Assembly (NCBI GenBank): GCA_028565635.1
Contig: JAOXYB010006012.1
Span: 1-20,184, forward strand
Length of the DNA: 20,184 nt
Reading direction: 5' to 3'
Source of the DNA: Phoronis ovalis
Taxonomy: Eukaryota > Phoronida > Phoronidae
Positions within the stretch are counted from its first letter, which is position 1; every line of letters starts with the position of its first letter. Positions 1 to 12,700 of this stretch are shown here, in pieces. A model generated the notes under the pieces. That model saw nothing but the letters and a program-made list of their open reading frames with translations, searched no databases and was not told where the DNA came from. The translations under genes were made by a program, and so were the position numbers.

Positions 1-584
1 AACGGGAAACATGCGTACTTTATTTTTTGAGGGCTTTATTTAAGCCACCAAGTTGAGCACGCTTAACAATGGGAACAGGCCTTTAGATTGTATGTCACAT
101 TGCATCACAAGCTGGAAAGATGAAACATTGCTTGGATGATTTATAGGTGGATTTTTGGCCAGCAGGTCAAACACCCATCTGAAACTTTGACATTTCTCTC
201 AGTTATCTAGTTACTTTTACCCTGCGTATTTTGAAAGCAAATGCATATAGATTTCTTTTAATTCCGAGATATGTTAAGGCCAAAATACAGGTCAAGGTTG
301 CTTTTACCAGGTTCACTACAGCATGGCTGACTGGAAGGCATGCTTAATTTCAAAATGTTATGTCTAGTGCTAAAAGGTCGATGAGCGTCTGTGAAAAGGT
401 TCCACTGTCTTGCAGTTATGATACAGGCATATAGCAAAAACAGAATTGAATTATAATTAATTTCCTTCATCTAATTGATGGCAATATATAGTACATTTTA
501 AAATTCTTCTGGATGGTTTATATACTGTAGTAGCAAGAACTGAGTTTAGAAACATTCATTTAAATCATTCTTATGTTCATACAG
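1..584 (+). other. Intron upstream of first visible exon (partial)
   Basis: This is non-coding, AT-rich sequence ending in a usable acceptor (AG at 583-584). The preceding SZT2 exon, which should encode the block before TECWVEPQ, is not recognisable here and must lie to the left of the window. The small open frame on the minus strand at 258-470 has no family resemblance and looks like chance. No repeat or regulatory element was convincing. Confidence 0.7.
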
Positions 585-744
585 CGTATCCGAAGAAGAG
601 TTGGATGAAGATACTGCTGAGGCTGATGGTGAACTACAGATTATTACAGAATGCTGGGTAGAGCCACAGAGCGGGCTTGTTGTGAATAGCACACCAGAGA
701 CAAAAAAATTTGAAGGATTGAATTATCAAGAGTTAGCCAACACT
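585..744 (+). CDS. SZT2: SZT2 exon 1 of window (TECWVEPQ block)
   Basis: The 160 nt exon sits between AG at 583-584 and the donor GTAAGT at 745. It enters with one base completing a codon and leaves in phase 0. It encodes an acidic start (SEEELDEDTAEADGE), then LQIITECWVEPQSGLVV, then FEGLNYQELANT. The vertebrate counterpart reads close to ELNLVTEVWVEPQYGRV after a similar acidic run, and the tail matches the segment leading to the HPRD block. Reading on past 744 meets a stop soon after, which supports the donor. Confidence 0.93.
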
Positions 745-3700
745 GTAAGTATTAATTGTATTAATTGTAATATTGCTTTTAGAAATACTGTACTGGGAGA
801 TAAAACACTCCTTTATCAATAGTACATTTAAAATATTTTGTACATATGTGAACATGTCTTGATTGGATACAAACATTTCTGTTTCATAAATGCCTTCTAC
901 CTCCTTTTTACAACTTAAACCAAAGCAAATCCTGTATTTCTTGATTTTTCCTAAAAAATAACATTACATTTATCTAAGAAGGTTGCGTACTTTTATCAAT
1001 GAAAAACTGAAATAACATGAAACAGTGTTTGCATTTAACCCTGAGGTACTGTGGTGACATCTAGTGTTAATATATGCATACTATATAAGTGTACCGTCTA
1101 TTGGATATCCCGGTTTCCAGTGATTGGCTAACAAAGCCTACTGAAACAGTAATTTTAACTCAAATTGCACTAGGAAATTGCATTTTAATTTCAAATTTTC
1201 CCGAGGGCATGCCCCCTACCCTCTAATAGGGTGTACCTTTGCCATCACTTCCGCCTTGTTTTGATTTGACATCTCTATTTGTCATCTTACAATAAGACAT
1301 CAAGCAAAAGCTTCAAGCTAATTACTTGACAATAAAAATGCAAAAAAACTAATCAGTTTGCCAGTCATATTAACTTAAATTTTTCTGATTACTTCTAAAG
1401 CAATCAAGCTTTCAGAAAATCTGAATTCATCCACAAAAAAGCTGATAATTTGATTCTTTTATTTACACTGCTTGACTAGATACATGTTCACCTTAATAGG
1501 TGATAACTAACTGTAAACAAAACAAAGGTTATGTTTGCTACTGGTACAAACTGTATGTGGTTTATAGAATGGCAAAGTGCAACTTTAGTGACCACAGTTA
1601 CATGTACGTGCCCTTTGTATGTATTTCTTCACTTTTATACTTTAATGCTTAATTTAAAAAAAATATATATATAGCATTATAAAAGCAACAATTCAGTTTA
1701 TGGTTCAAACACATTTACTGTTCACATCTTAACTGATAGTCCTCTGATATGTTTTCTTTGGTTAAATTGGAGTCTTTCCCTGGCATGTTAGTATGATCAG
1801 ACTGGCAAACACTGATGAAAATTGGTTAAAAATTGTGTATTTTGGTCTTCTGTTTATGTTATAATGCAAAACCAATAACTTTACACATTCCTAACAATGA
1901 TTGTCAAATGCAGATAAAAAAAATTCTTTCAAAAAATTAAATAGATATTATTAAATAGATTTTAAATTTCAGTTGTTTCTTAAAACAAATATATGAAAAA
2001 ACTTGTATTGATTACTTTTAAGTAAGAACTTGGAAGTGTTTAGTTATATGTTGTATAGTTAATAAACTTTCAAAAGCCAGTCTTTTGGTAATTTAATGAT
2101 TTTCACAATCTGATTAATTTTTTGAAATTGTTGTACAGTAATACTTTAAGAAGTCTCATATTTATTATAATTATTATATGGGAATCCCCCAGAACCCTTA
2201 CGTTGCTAGTTCATTTTTATTCAAATTTTCACAACAAAAGCTGTGATGTAATTAAGTTTCATCCCACATGCCATAGATAATAGTATAAAATGTAACCTAC
2301 AGATTACTGCATACAAATATTCACAGAGTATTAAATACAGTGATAATCATATTTGCTAAATAGTCCAGCTTTAATAATAGCTACTGCAGTACTCTATTCA
2401 TATGACAACATTATCTGCTAATCCCTCCCTGGTGACACTGTATTTCACCTAATTATTACAATTATGGAAATTTTAGTATATATGTTGGATATTTGATTTT
2501 CACATTAAGGAAGTGCTGACTAAGTCATGCTTCTGCATTGTTATAAATTTGAAACGAGGCGGATGCAAGATCTTTCCAGGACAGATCTTTTTCTCTATGT
2601 TTACTGGGGTCAGATTCTTCAGTTTAGTCAGAAAAGGTGGACATTCTGATTTAACCTGATACTTCATATCTGCCACTGAGACTTTTTTCCTAAAAGATTA
2701 TAGTGTTGTAGTGAGAAAATCAGCATTTTAGGTACATGTGTGTCCAGATACTTCAATTTCATCATTTTAGACATTTTTATTCTCAAAGTGGTATGTCATT
2801 TCTTTTTAGTAAAAAGCTGTTGTATATTTTTATTTGCATGTATAGATCGGACACAACATTATTATACCTATTTTTATTTCATTAATGGAAATGTTAAAAC
2901 ATTTCTTCAAGAAAATGTATATAATTTTGCTTGTGAGAATAGAATAATTCAAAGACAATGATTTATAACCAATCTTCTAGGATATAATCTGGTTTTATGT
3001 GTTTATTTTGTAATTAATTGAATTCTTACTTCTTTATTCAGTATTATATTGTCTGTAGGAATGAATTGTTACAGTTGCATGGAAAATACACAAAAATGAT
3101 ATCCTATCTAACTGTTTAACGATATTGAATAATTACATAAATTTTTATTTAATTCATTTTGCAATATGTGGAGCGCTTTCCTAATTTTGTTCTTGGTCTT
3201 TTACATTTTGTAAATCCAATGGTAGCTATACCCACGGTTTGACTATATTCTTGGTGTATCAGCTACATATACAGCCTAATCTTTGGTGTTATCAGTTAAT
3301 GTTAAATTTGGTAAAGTGTAATTTATTTCTGATAAAGCCCTGGATGCTATCTCTAGAGTTAAGCACTCCCCACCTATACTTTGAACCTCTCATACTTTAA
3401 TCACACACAAGTGGAGACATGCATACTATCGTTATTAGGAGGGTCAGTGTGACTGCCATACATGTACATGTACTTCTGAAATTTACTCAAAAATAAATGT
3501 GTTGTACATTAAAAGTGCTTTCAGGGTAATAAATAATTACCTTTCTGAATCCATATTATTTAGAAAGTTTGTTATTTAAAATTAATTTGTAAAAATTTGG
3601 GGTCCTGGATTTGTTGTAAGTTGTAAGTTGAGACACTGTAAGATATATCATATTACATATAGTTAATGAACTGGCTGTCACACTGACCTATGTCTCTTTA

Positions 3701-6700
3701 AATTCTATTTTAGTATGGAAAGAGTATCAGTTTTTTTCCATGCAAAATTATTAAACTTATTTTAACAAGAAAGCAAAAAGTTAGCTCTTCTATTTTATAT
3801 AGTGGAAGAAATCCTTTGCTGTCAAGTAGACTCTTGTGTAATTTTAAGCTTAGTTTAAGAGAAAACATTAAAATAGATGACTTTGTGGCTACACTCGCTG
3901 GTGACCTCATCACTCAGACAAAGTAAATAATGCTAAGCAACCTCACACTGTGTTGCTAGTGGAACCCACCTATCACCCCCTACTGCTTGGACCAGTCCAG
4001 GTGTTTCCAGGTACAAATGCCCCCTTAAGGTTGACACGTTGCAAACAGAAGACATCACCTGGAACATTTGGGATGAACAGTAACTGTTGTTCATTCCAGA
4101 TATTTCTATGTGCATTGAAATTGGTGTATTAGAAACCTGACTCTGGTAATGTTTGATTTTAAGGAAGTTATTGTTTCTTAATTTTGGAAATTAATTTTAT
4201 TCCCTGATCCTGGAGTTTCTCCCAAGTTTGCAGTGTCAACCACCTGTAGATTTGTATACTTTTTGAGGAAGATGTGTTTATGTAAGCTGGAAGTTTAGGT
4301 CCTGACAGAGATTAATTCAGTTGCCAGATCTAACTCTTCCAGCTCATATCAACATGTCTTAGCAACACAGTGTGTGATTAATTGTTTATTTAAAATCCTA
4401 GTTCCAGGGGTCATGTCTGTTTTAATAGCAGATGGTAAGTCAGTAGGATAAATCAAGTTTCTGTGGAATAATCTGCTGACTTTGTTGGTACAGGGTACAA
4501 ATATCAGTCTGTTTAAGCAAAGTCTTCATCTGGTCAATTTGTTAGGTGGCATGTGTTGATTAATGGATGTTGTGGAATTTAGGGGGTGTGTCTGGACGTT
4601 GCTCTCTGCTTGTTGATGTTTTTCAGTTGATGAAGAGAAGCCAGTTATCAAAGGTGCTTAACAGTTTTATTTAAAAAATCTGCCAGGCAGTTTGATTAGT
4701 ATTGTTTTATGCATTTTGCTTTCTGTTTAGGGGGTGTGTTTGGCTAGAAATAACTAATCTTGTAATATTAGAGATGACTTAGCATCTGACACACTGAACA
4801 TACATTTTGAGAACTATGTTGTTAGTTCAGGTAAATGTATAGTAATTTGATGGTTTATGTTGTAGCTGAAGGGCTGTAAAGAATGTCAATCTTTGAATTG
4901 TAGTATTAGTATTTTGCATTTTTTGCGTTACTAGTGTCTGTGTTATTTTTCCTTTATATATGGTTTGGATTTCATTGGTTCTTGTTAAGAGGGTGTGTTG
5001 TCTTCAGAAAGTGATATCATTTTTCTAGTGCATATACTTCAACTTATTAACCTTAGAATAAATTATTGAAAAATCTAAATGTAAGGCGTGTTAAGAGGTT
5101 GACACTAGAAATGTTCAGAGACTTCACAGGTCATATGTGTCTAGACATTACTTGTGTGTGTTCTTAACAGATTATCACTAAATTTATGGCTTGCTCTAGG
5201 TTTGAGGTCTTTTGGATAACCAAATAAGTAATGTCAGTAGGTCACTCCATGCAGAGGTGTTAGTTTGCGAAAACATCTTTTATCTGGTTTTGTGGCTGTT
5301 GTAATATGGTGATAAATCCTTTTCTAGGAATAAAAAAAACCAGTCATTTTCAGTTTCTGCAGTGAGATGAAGTAGGAAGTTGATTGTGATATATTGAGGA
5401 AACCACCTGTTGCTGCATGGCTTGTAGTGTTACTGAGCAAAGTATTTGGTCAGTGGTTTTAATACCAAGACCTTATCTTGACTTAAGCAAGTTTAATTTT
5501 GAACACTTCCTTTAAGCCATAAAGGACCTGATAATAATTTGTCAAGTAGCTATATGGAAATTCTTGTGTTGAAGTCTAAATATGGTTGGTAAAATGGTTA
5601 TGATTGATATGATGTTAGCTAGTGGCAAATATTTGACTTTAATCTACCAGATAGTTTGTAGTTATAAAGCAATAGAATAGTGTAGAAAATAGTTTCAGTA
5701 GAACAGAAATTTCATATATATTCCATTTTCTAAAATTCTAAATATTTATCGTACATCAACTTTTTATTGCTAAAAGGTCTGTTGCATGTTGTGTACTCTT
5801 GTGTGTGTGATTAATTTGTGGTCTTAGTCAAATTTACAAATATTTATTATTTGTATTACTTTAGGATAACTTTCCAGAGTCTGAAAAGAATTATAAGTCA
5901 CTTCTGAAGTATGGGGGGTGTGTCAGCCATAGGTCATTTAAAAATGGCTGCAGACAATTAGTTTCTATTGTCATTGGGGTTATCAACCAAATTTGTTCCT
6001 CCACAAGTTAATTATTTTGCACATTTTTTTTTAGAAAACTGATTGTGCAAACTACAGTATTTATGTCATCGGAATATTTAGTAATAAGATAAATCCTTGC
6101 AGTAGTGGTTCATTAAACAAAAATAAGAAATTGGAAATTTAATCTGCAGCTTATGAAATTAAATGATTTTGCATTTTATTTTCATGCATACATGTGAATC
6201 CAACAGTCAAATTGTATTGAAATGTATTATTAATCTGAAACCATTCTGCCCCACCCCCTAATTATCGTACCTTTACACCTGTGGTTTCACCATGCTTTGC
6301 GTTATCTCGGCATAAGATTAGGTCCATCAGCTTTTAGGGTTTAAGTTAACAGTCATTGTTTTCTAGTAACTATGATGATTTAAGATAACTGAGACTGATA
6401 ATGTTAGATGCCCTGGGATATTGATTTGGGACCATTTATGTTTAAATAGCACAGGCCAGATTTTCTTCTAGTGATACAAGAAACCTAGAGCATTTATTTT
6501 TTTGCCAACTTGATTTTTGCAATTGCCTTCTTTCATATTTATTTTTTTTGGTCAAAATATCAATATGTTGAATTTCAGATATGTGATGATTTTGCTATAA
6601 AATCACCTTTTAAAAACATGTTCCTATTGGTAAATGATCTTATATTTATTGCATCATGTAAACATTCTGTTAGAGATCTTCCTCAATTTATCTTTCCCTT

Positions 6701-9700
6701 TATATGGTACAATTGCCATTTAATTTTACAAGTGACCTAGATGTTGTGAAAAGAAAAAATAAGGAAACTTTTCAGGTGATCGGTTTCTCCATTATCTTGA
6801 ATAGGAGCTGCTTCTGATTATTTAGGGAAAACAGGGTTTTATACATGCTTGTAAGTTAATGGTGATGACTGTAGTCTTTAAATTTTAGGGTAAAAAAGTT
6901 GAGTAATCACAAGGCACAGGTTATAAAGTTATCAACAAAAAAGGAAGTGTTTATTTCTGTATCATTATTGTGCATGTGTCATGTCCACAGTCCATAATCT
7001 TAACCTATACAGTTGTGGTTTTGCTGTTTCCCAGTTGTGGACTTTCTTGTATCATTCTGCAAACTGTGACTGGTGTGGCTATGAAGTTGCTGTCTGTGCA
7101 CAGTGGAGAGAGTTTTATCTCATGCTGTATCTAAACAAATGAGATTCAACTCCTCCAACTGCATACAGATTGACTTATCTTCCAGTTCCAGATCTCTACT
7201 TTTACTAAATTAGCTGTAGATTGTTTTATTCAAAACAGGGGAAAGTAAGTTTCTTGGAATCTAGTTAATTTTGTTTTCAATTCCTTTTGATTTTCTTTCA
7301 AATCTATATCTTTTTCTGAACTAGGCATAATATGGCACTGACATTTTATTGATGTCTGATGTCTTGGAGTTACAAGATTGGATGATTTTCAGCTGTTTGT
7401 GCTTCATGCAAAGGGAGTGCTTTTTTCAGAATTTATTAATGTGATTAGGATTGCTGCTAAATGCAGCCATCATATTAAGTTAGAACATTTTCTTTCTTAT
7501 GTTTCTTTTCTCTTTTCCAATTTTTAGAGAGCTGTGTTTTGAAGATGGCCAGGTGTAAAGACATGGTATTTCAGGGTTGACATCCCTGGGTGGGCCATTG
7601 CTGACCTTGAGGTCAAAAGGTCATTTAGAGGTCAAATTTCTAAAATTGCTCAAATCATCCAGGTATAGTGTTATCAGGTTATACAGAGGTAATTTTGATG
7701 ACCTTTGAGGTCGGATTTTAATTTTGGGCATATTTCTAATTAATCTATGAAGAAAGTATACCAAGAATCAGTTGTCATACAGGGTGGGAATTGTTAACCT
7801 TGAGTTACAAGGTCATCAAGAGGTCAGAATCTCTAGTTACGTGGAACTTTCGAAAATGTATGTGGTTCTGATGTCATTTAGAGGTACTCTAGAGGTACTC
7901 ATGGGGTCATTTTAAATTCCTATTGGGATTTTTTTGTTATTTACTTATTTGGTATTGCCATTAATATTTAGGGGGTTAATTAATTTTCCAGAATTATTAT
8001 TATTTGCATCTAGTCTTTAGCTTGATTACAAATTAGAACATACACATACACCACATTGTCAATAAAAAGGATAAACTGCAGTTATCCTATGTATTGCTAA
8101 AAGGCTATCTGGTTGTTGGTTAACTTTGCAGTTTGGTTATTGTTTCATTTCGTATAGGTTATTTAGGCTTAGTTTCTTTATAGCACCTGGGTCTTGTGTT
8201 GGTTCAACACCAGTAAAGGATTCCTGATTCCTTATCAGACTCCACCAGCAGCAATTAAAACTGTCATTGATTTAAATTTGATAAATTTTGTCATATTTGC
8301 TTGTATACTTTGTGATATCAATTGAATAAAAATATATTATCATTATAAAACTTTTTGCATCTAATTAGAAGTTGCATTCCATTCACACTCATGTCTAAAC
8401 ACAGGTAAAAACCTTCCTAAAAACCACACATCTTGTTCCACATACATGAACTTTACCCAGAACAAACTGATGAACATTTTCAATATGTACCTTATCATAA
8501 ATCCACAGTTATAATCCTGTTATCTGTCTAGGATTCTTATGTTATTATATCCAAAAGATAACACATATCACACATCTCATCATTGTCAGGATACCATTCA
8601 AGTGTACATGTTGCTGTCCATGCAATAAATTGTGAGGTGTACTATGAGAAATTTTTATTAGTATGCTTGATATCTAGTAGTACTAAAGATAAATAAAAAC
8701 TAACGTTAAGAGGTTTTTTCATAACTTGTAACTTTCTGGTACTGTATTTCTGCCTTTACACACTTACTCCATACTTTTAAGCGTATTAGTCGCAGTGTGA
8801 TTTTTTAAAGGAAAAGCAATGACACTATAGCTTTTACAAACTAAGGAACACCATGCCTTACATTCACTGTAAAGAACAGCCCAAGATACAGTTCGAGGTC
8901 ATACAACCCTTCGAATAGAATCTCAAGGTTTTGCATGCCAACACCATGCATTCTGCATTATTTTGTGAAACTATTGATTTCCACAAATCAGTTTGTAATT
9001 ATTTTAAATACCATCAAAACTTGAAATTTGTATCATAATGTTCGTGTATGTGAACATTTAGAAAAAAAATGATAACGTATTATCAAAACATCACAAACTA
9101 GCATGAAATATGCATTGTGATCTGGATACTAGTCCCTAGAACAATCTTATATAGCTTGATTTCTGTTTGGACTAAAGAAAAAAAACACTATTGACAAAAT
9201 TTTACAATATCATGTGAGCGTCTTGGGAATACATGGTTGGTAAAATATAGCATTAACTCAAATGAATGTCAATTATCCTTGTACAATATTTTATATGAAC
9301 TACTTCATTAATTTTGAGTAATGATTACATGAAAGTTTGTCCTATTACTTTTGTCACCCTGTGTATCAAACAAATTCAAGGGATAAAAGTCAGAACTTTT
9401 GATTGACAGAAAAATCATAATCATGTCTCACATCTAAGACCACTTTATTATTTAGTCTACAACATTGCAAGAAGTGATTTTATTTACATACTTTCATGTA
9501 AAAGTATTTTTATCCTGCTCTATATATAGGTAACAATTTCCTCACATGAAACTAATAAAGTAATAATACTGTTTTAATGCTCATAACATTTACATTTTGT
9601 AAATATTCCTCCAGATGTCACCAGCAGTGATGTAATGACATAGTTGAATTATTTGTATAAAGGTGGTCTTTGTTCCATAATTGATGACATTTAATATTAT

Positions 9701-12700
9701 CATATTGTCTTGTAGTTTCATCCAGTTGACTATGAGTGCATTTCAACCCTGTTAACATTTGAACACTTGAATTTGATGTGCCAAGATCTCACCATCCCAA
9801 TTCCTGTCCCTGGTACACCAGTGCCATCTACAGGAGTACCTGCTACCCCAAGGTAATATTTATTCCTAGACTGTATAGATATGTAACACAACTGGAGAAG
9901 AGGTGTTGCATATGAAATGTACCTATCTTCATTATTTCTTCGAGACTGATTTGTAGATGATGTGGTAGTTTGTTGATGGTTATTAGTTTGTTACATTAAA
10001 TGGATTATCTACTATGTATGATTAAAACATTGCTAATATCAAATCTAAATTGCCTTACAGAAACACCCCCACACTTGAACTGCAAGGTGCAAAGAAAAAA
10101 GTTCCATCAGCTCCAATCAATGCTAATATTCACTATATTCCTTATGCATTTGAACTGATGAAATTGTTACCAAAGGCACAACAAGTTGAAATGCTATTCT
10201 CTACTTACATAGAAGGTAGGTGAATAATAACGTAGTCAGACCATTCGGAATAGATTACATGTATTCTCAGTTTTGAACATACTGAAAGTAATAATAATTT
10301 TCTCTCATCCTCTTTGCACCCACTGGCAATCCAGTCAGCATGCATTAATAAACTCAAGTATCATTTTTTGTATGTCATAAAGACAAATCGTTTATTTCTT
10401 GTTCTAGACCAAAATATCAACCAACTTCAATCTCCTAACAGCCTGCTGTTTGAACTGTTAGCAGATAACCTACGGAGCATACATCAAAGAGAGTTGGAGT
10501 TAACTTCAAAAGAAATGGTTTGTTTTATGGAAATGGTACAGTCCCGAAAACGGGAAAACTGCACACAGCCACTAATATTTCATATGCCAACTGATCTGGA
10601 AAATTTTCAACGTGCATCTAGACAAACTAGTGCAGAAACTCTGCGGCCAATGAGCGAAGAAAGCATCAATACTGCATCATCATCTTATCATGCTGAGGAA
10701 TTAACAACAATCTTGACAAGTGCAGGGGAGTTGGAACTGCGACGAGCTATAGCTGGATTGGATCCATATGCTTCCTGTCCAAAATGGAAATGTTTTGTGA
10801 AATCTGCATCTTCGAATCATGTTATTGCGACATTAATACCTGCTTCATATGCGGATTTACGACATCTTGTTGGAAAGAAAAACCACCCGGAAAACACTAA
10901 ACTGGAGGATTTATCAGAAGAGACAACTAACTCTGTAGTTGAGATGGATGAGAATAAAGTTACCAAAGTGTTAAATTTTGAAGATCCAGCAAAGAATGCT
11001 GAAAAATTATATGCTAACCCCACTGATGACCAGAGAAGTAAAGATATGGCGAGTACAACTCAGCCAGTAGTGACTGGGACAAAGAAAGAAGTAATAAATA
11101 GTGAGAAACAAAGTAACCCTGAGGAAGTTACTAATACTTGTAATGACTGTTCTGGTATGCAAGCTGACCAAGTCTGTTTAGCATTGCCAGTGTATGTTTA
11201 TACGTGTACGTTGTCAGAATTAATAGATTCGTTAGTAAATCACTGGACTTATAAACAAGCGGTAGATATTTTCCAAGATTTTAGGTTTGCTTGCACAGAA
11301 GATGGTGCTTTTGTGCCTGATTCAGAGGGTACTACAACTAGAAAATATAGTGAATCATCAGATGACTCAAGTTCCAGAGATGGAGGAGTCCATGAGCGAC
11401 CAAGAATGTCTTTGGAAAGAAGCATATCAATAGATTTGTTTAGGCACAATGAGGGCTTGAAAGAACACTGCAGTTTATTAGTTGAAATGTTTTATAAGTG
11501 TTTTGTTACAGGTAAGGTCTAATTTCTGTTGTATTGTACTTATTTGTTCAAACTATTAGTTTTCAAACTGTATTTTTGTACTATATAGCTTCGCAAAGTG
11601 TTATGTCAGTTGAGTCTACATGTGTTGTGTGTGAAGTTGCAATGTAATCTATGATGTGCATTTAATTTATATTTGTGTATCTTTGGGTAGTTGCATCCTC
11701 TATCATCACTCATTAAGGTATCAAGAGACTTCAGGTGTGTTTATATTTCAGCTTACATTTTAGCAGTTAAAATATGAACAAGTAGAAAGTATACTTTTTT
11801 TAAAACCAGTAACGCTCTAAAATTACAAGATTATATAGTTTGTATTGATTGTGACAAGATAGGATAAAATGTGTTCTTAAAAACTTGAGTTTCTAAGAAT
11901 GTAAGTCAGAAAGCCTTCTCCCTGCAAATATGAAACTGCAGAAAATCTGGAAAAGTGTGATCCTTTAAACTTTAAAAATCTATAACTTGTAAACAAAGCA
12001 AAAATTTTAAATTCTGAGATCTAGTTTTATAGAGGCCCAGGGTCACTACTAAGGTTGTAATAAAATTTGACAAGTGTAACGTTTAACCAGAATTGATTGA
12101 ATAGGCACTTACATATTATAATGATTTTGTTTTATACTATTTATAGGAGTATATAGAAGTCTACAGCTTGGTTATCCAATACATTGCATAGATGTAGATT
12201 CGGCAATTAATAATATCTGCGAAGAATCCCGTCCTATTGAAATCAATGTAACAAAGTTCCTATGCACAGTGTGTGCACATCTGCAAAAAACTGTTGAAAA
12301 ATTTAAAATTGAGCAGCTTACTCGAAATGCTCAGAAGGAACAAAACGATGAGAAATCCAGTGACGAAGAAGATGATGGAATTATATTTTGTGAAACAGAG
12401 GCTCCAGCTCTTAAAAGGTGAGATACATTAATTCAATTAATTTTGGTTCAGTATATTTTTGAAACAGAATCTGTTATTGCAAATTATCTTTAAAACCACA
12501 TGTGACTAGTAATTACCTCCACCGCATGGTGGTGGTGCAGAGGTTATGTTTTCACCCCTGTTTGTTTGTTAACATGATAGCTCAAAAAGTTATGGATGGA
12601 TTTGGACAAAACTGTGGATGTGTCGGTATCAAGATATAGTCTTGAACTAAAATGGGCATTCAGTAAAGCACTTACCATCGCCAAGTCATAGGTGTCACAT

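Larger units (their letters stand above)
745..9715 (+). other. Giant 8,971 bp phase-0 intron
   Basis: The intron is bounded by GTAAGT at 745 and TTGTAG ending at 9715. The flanking peptides, ELANT and FHPVDYE, join exactly where the vertebrate protein is continuous, so no exon is missing inside. Content is AT-rich and CpG-poor, with no long ORF. It contains a short T/A run at about 1656-1673, two short inverted-repeat pairs (3442-3688 and 3944-4374), a G/T-rich plus strand around 4400-6000 with recurring GGGGTGTGT, and an AGGTCA-rich repeat pair at 7590-7910. The rest shows nothing I can name. It is more than ten times the length of any other complete intron in the window. Confidence 0.9.

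Noticed and set aside
258-470. 70-codon open frame on the - strand
   Set aside because: It lies in intron, has no family resemblance and is a length expected by chance.
2740-2961. 73-codon open frame on the + strand rich in Phe, Ile and Cys
   Set aside because: The hydrophobic composition simply reflects T-rich intron DNA; no splice or homology support.
3933-4132. Overlapping open frames on both strands
   Set aside because: They lie inside a repeat-like segment with inverted ends; neither looks like a known protein.
6368-6400. ATGATGA followed by CTGA, like C and D boxes of a snoRNA
   Set aside because: The boxes are too close together and no terminal stem was seen.
6510-6740. 76-codon open frame on the + strand
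   Set aside because: Phe/Ile-rich translation of AT-rich intron; no domain or conserved motif.
8888-8925. TTCGAG and TTCGAA words resembling a tRNA B box
   Set aside because: No A box, cloverleaf or acceptor stem could be found around them on either strand.
10314-10407. Upstream in-frame extension of the large exon, with a possible start codon
   Set aside because: Phase from the preceding exon, a good acceptor at 10406-10407 and continuity of the family alignment show it is intron.
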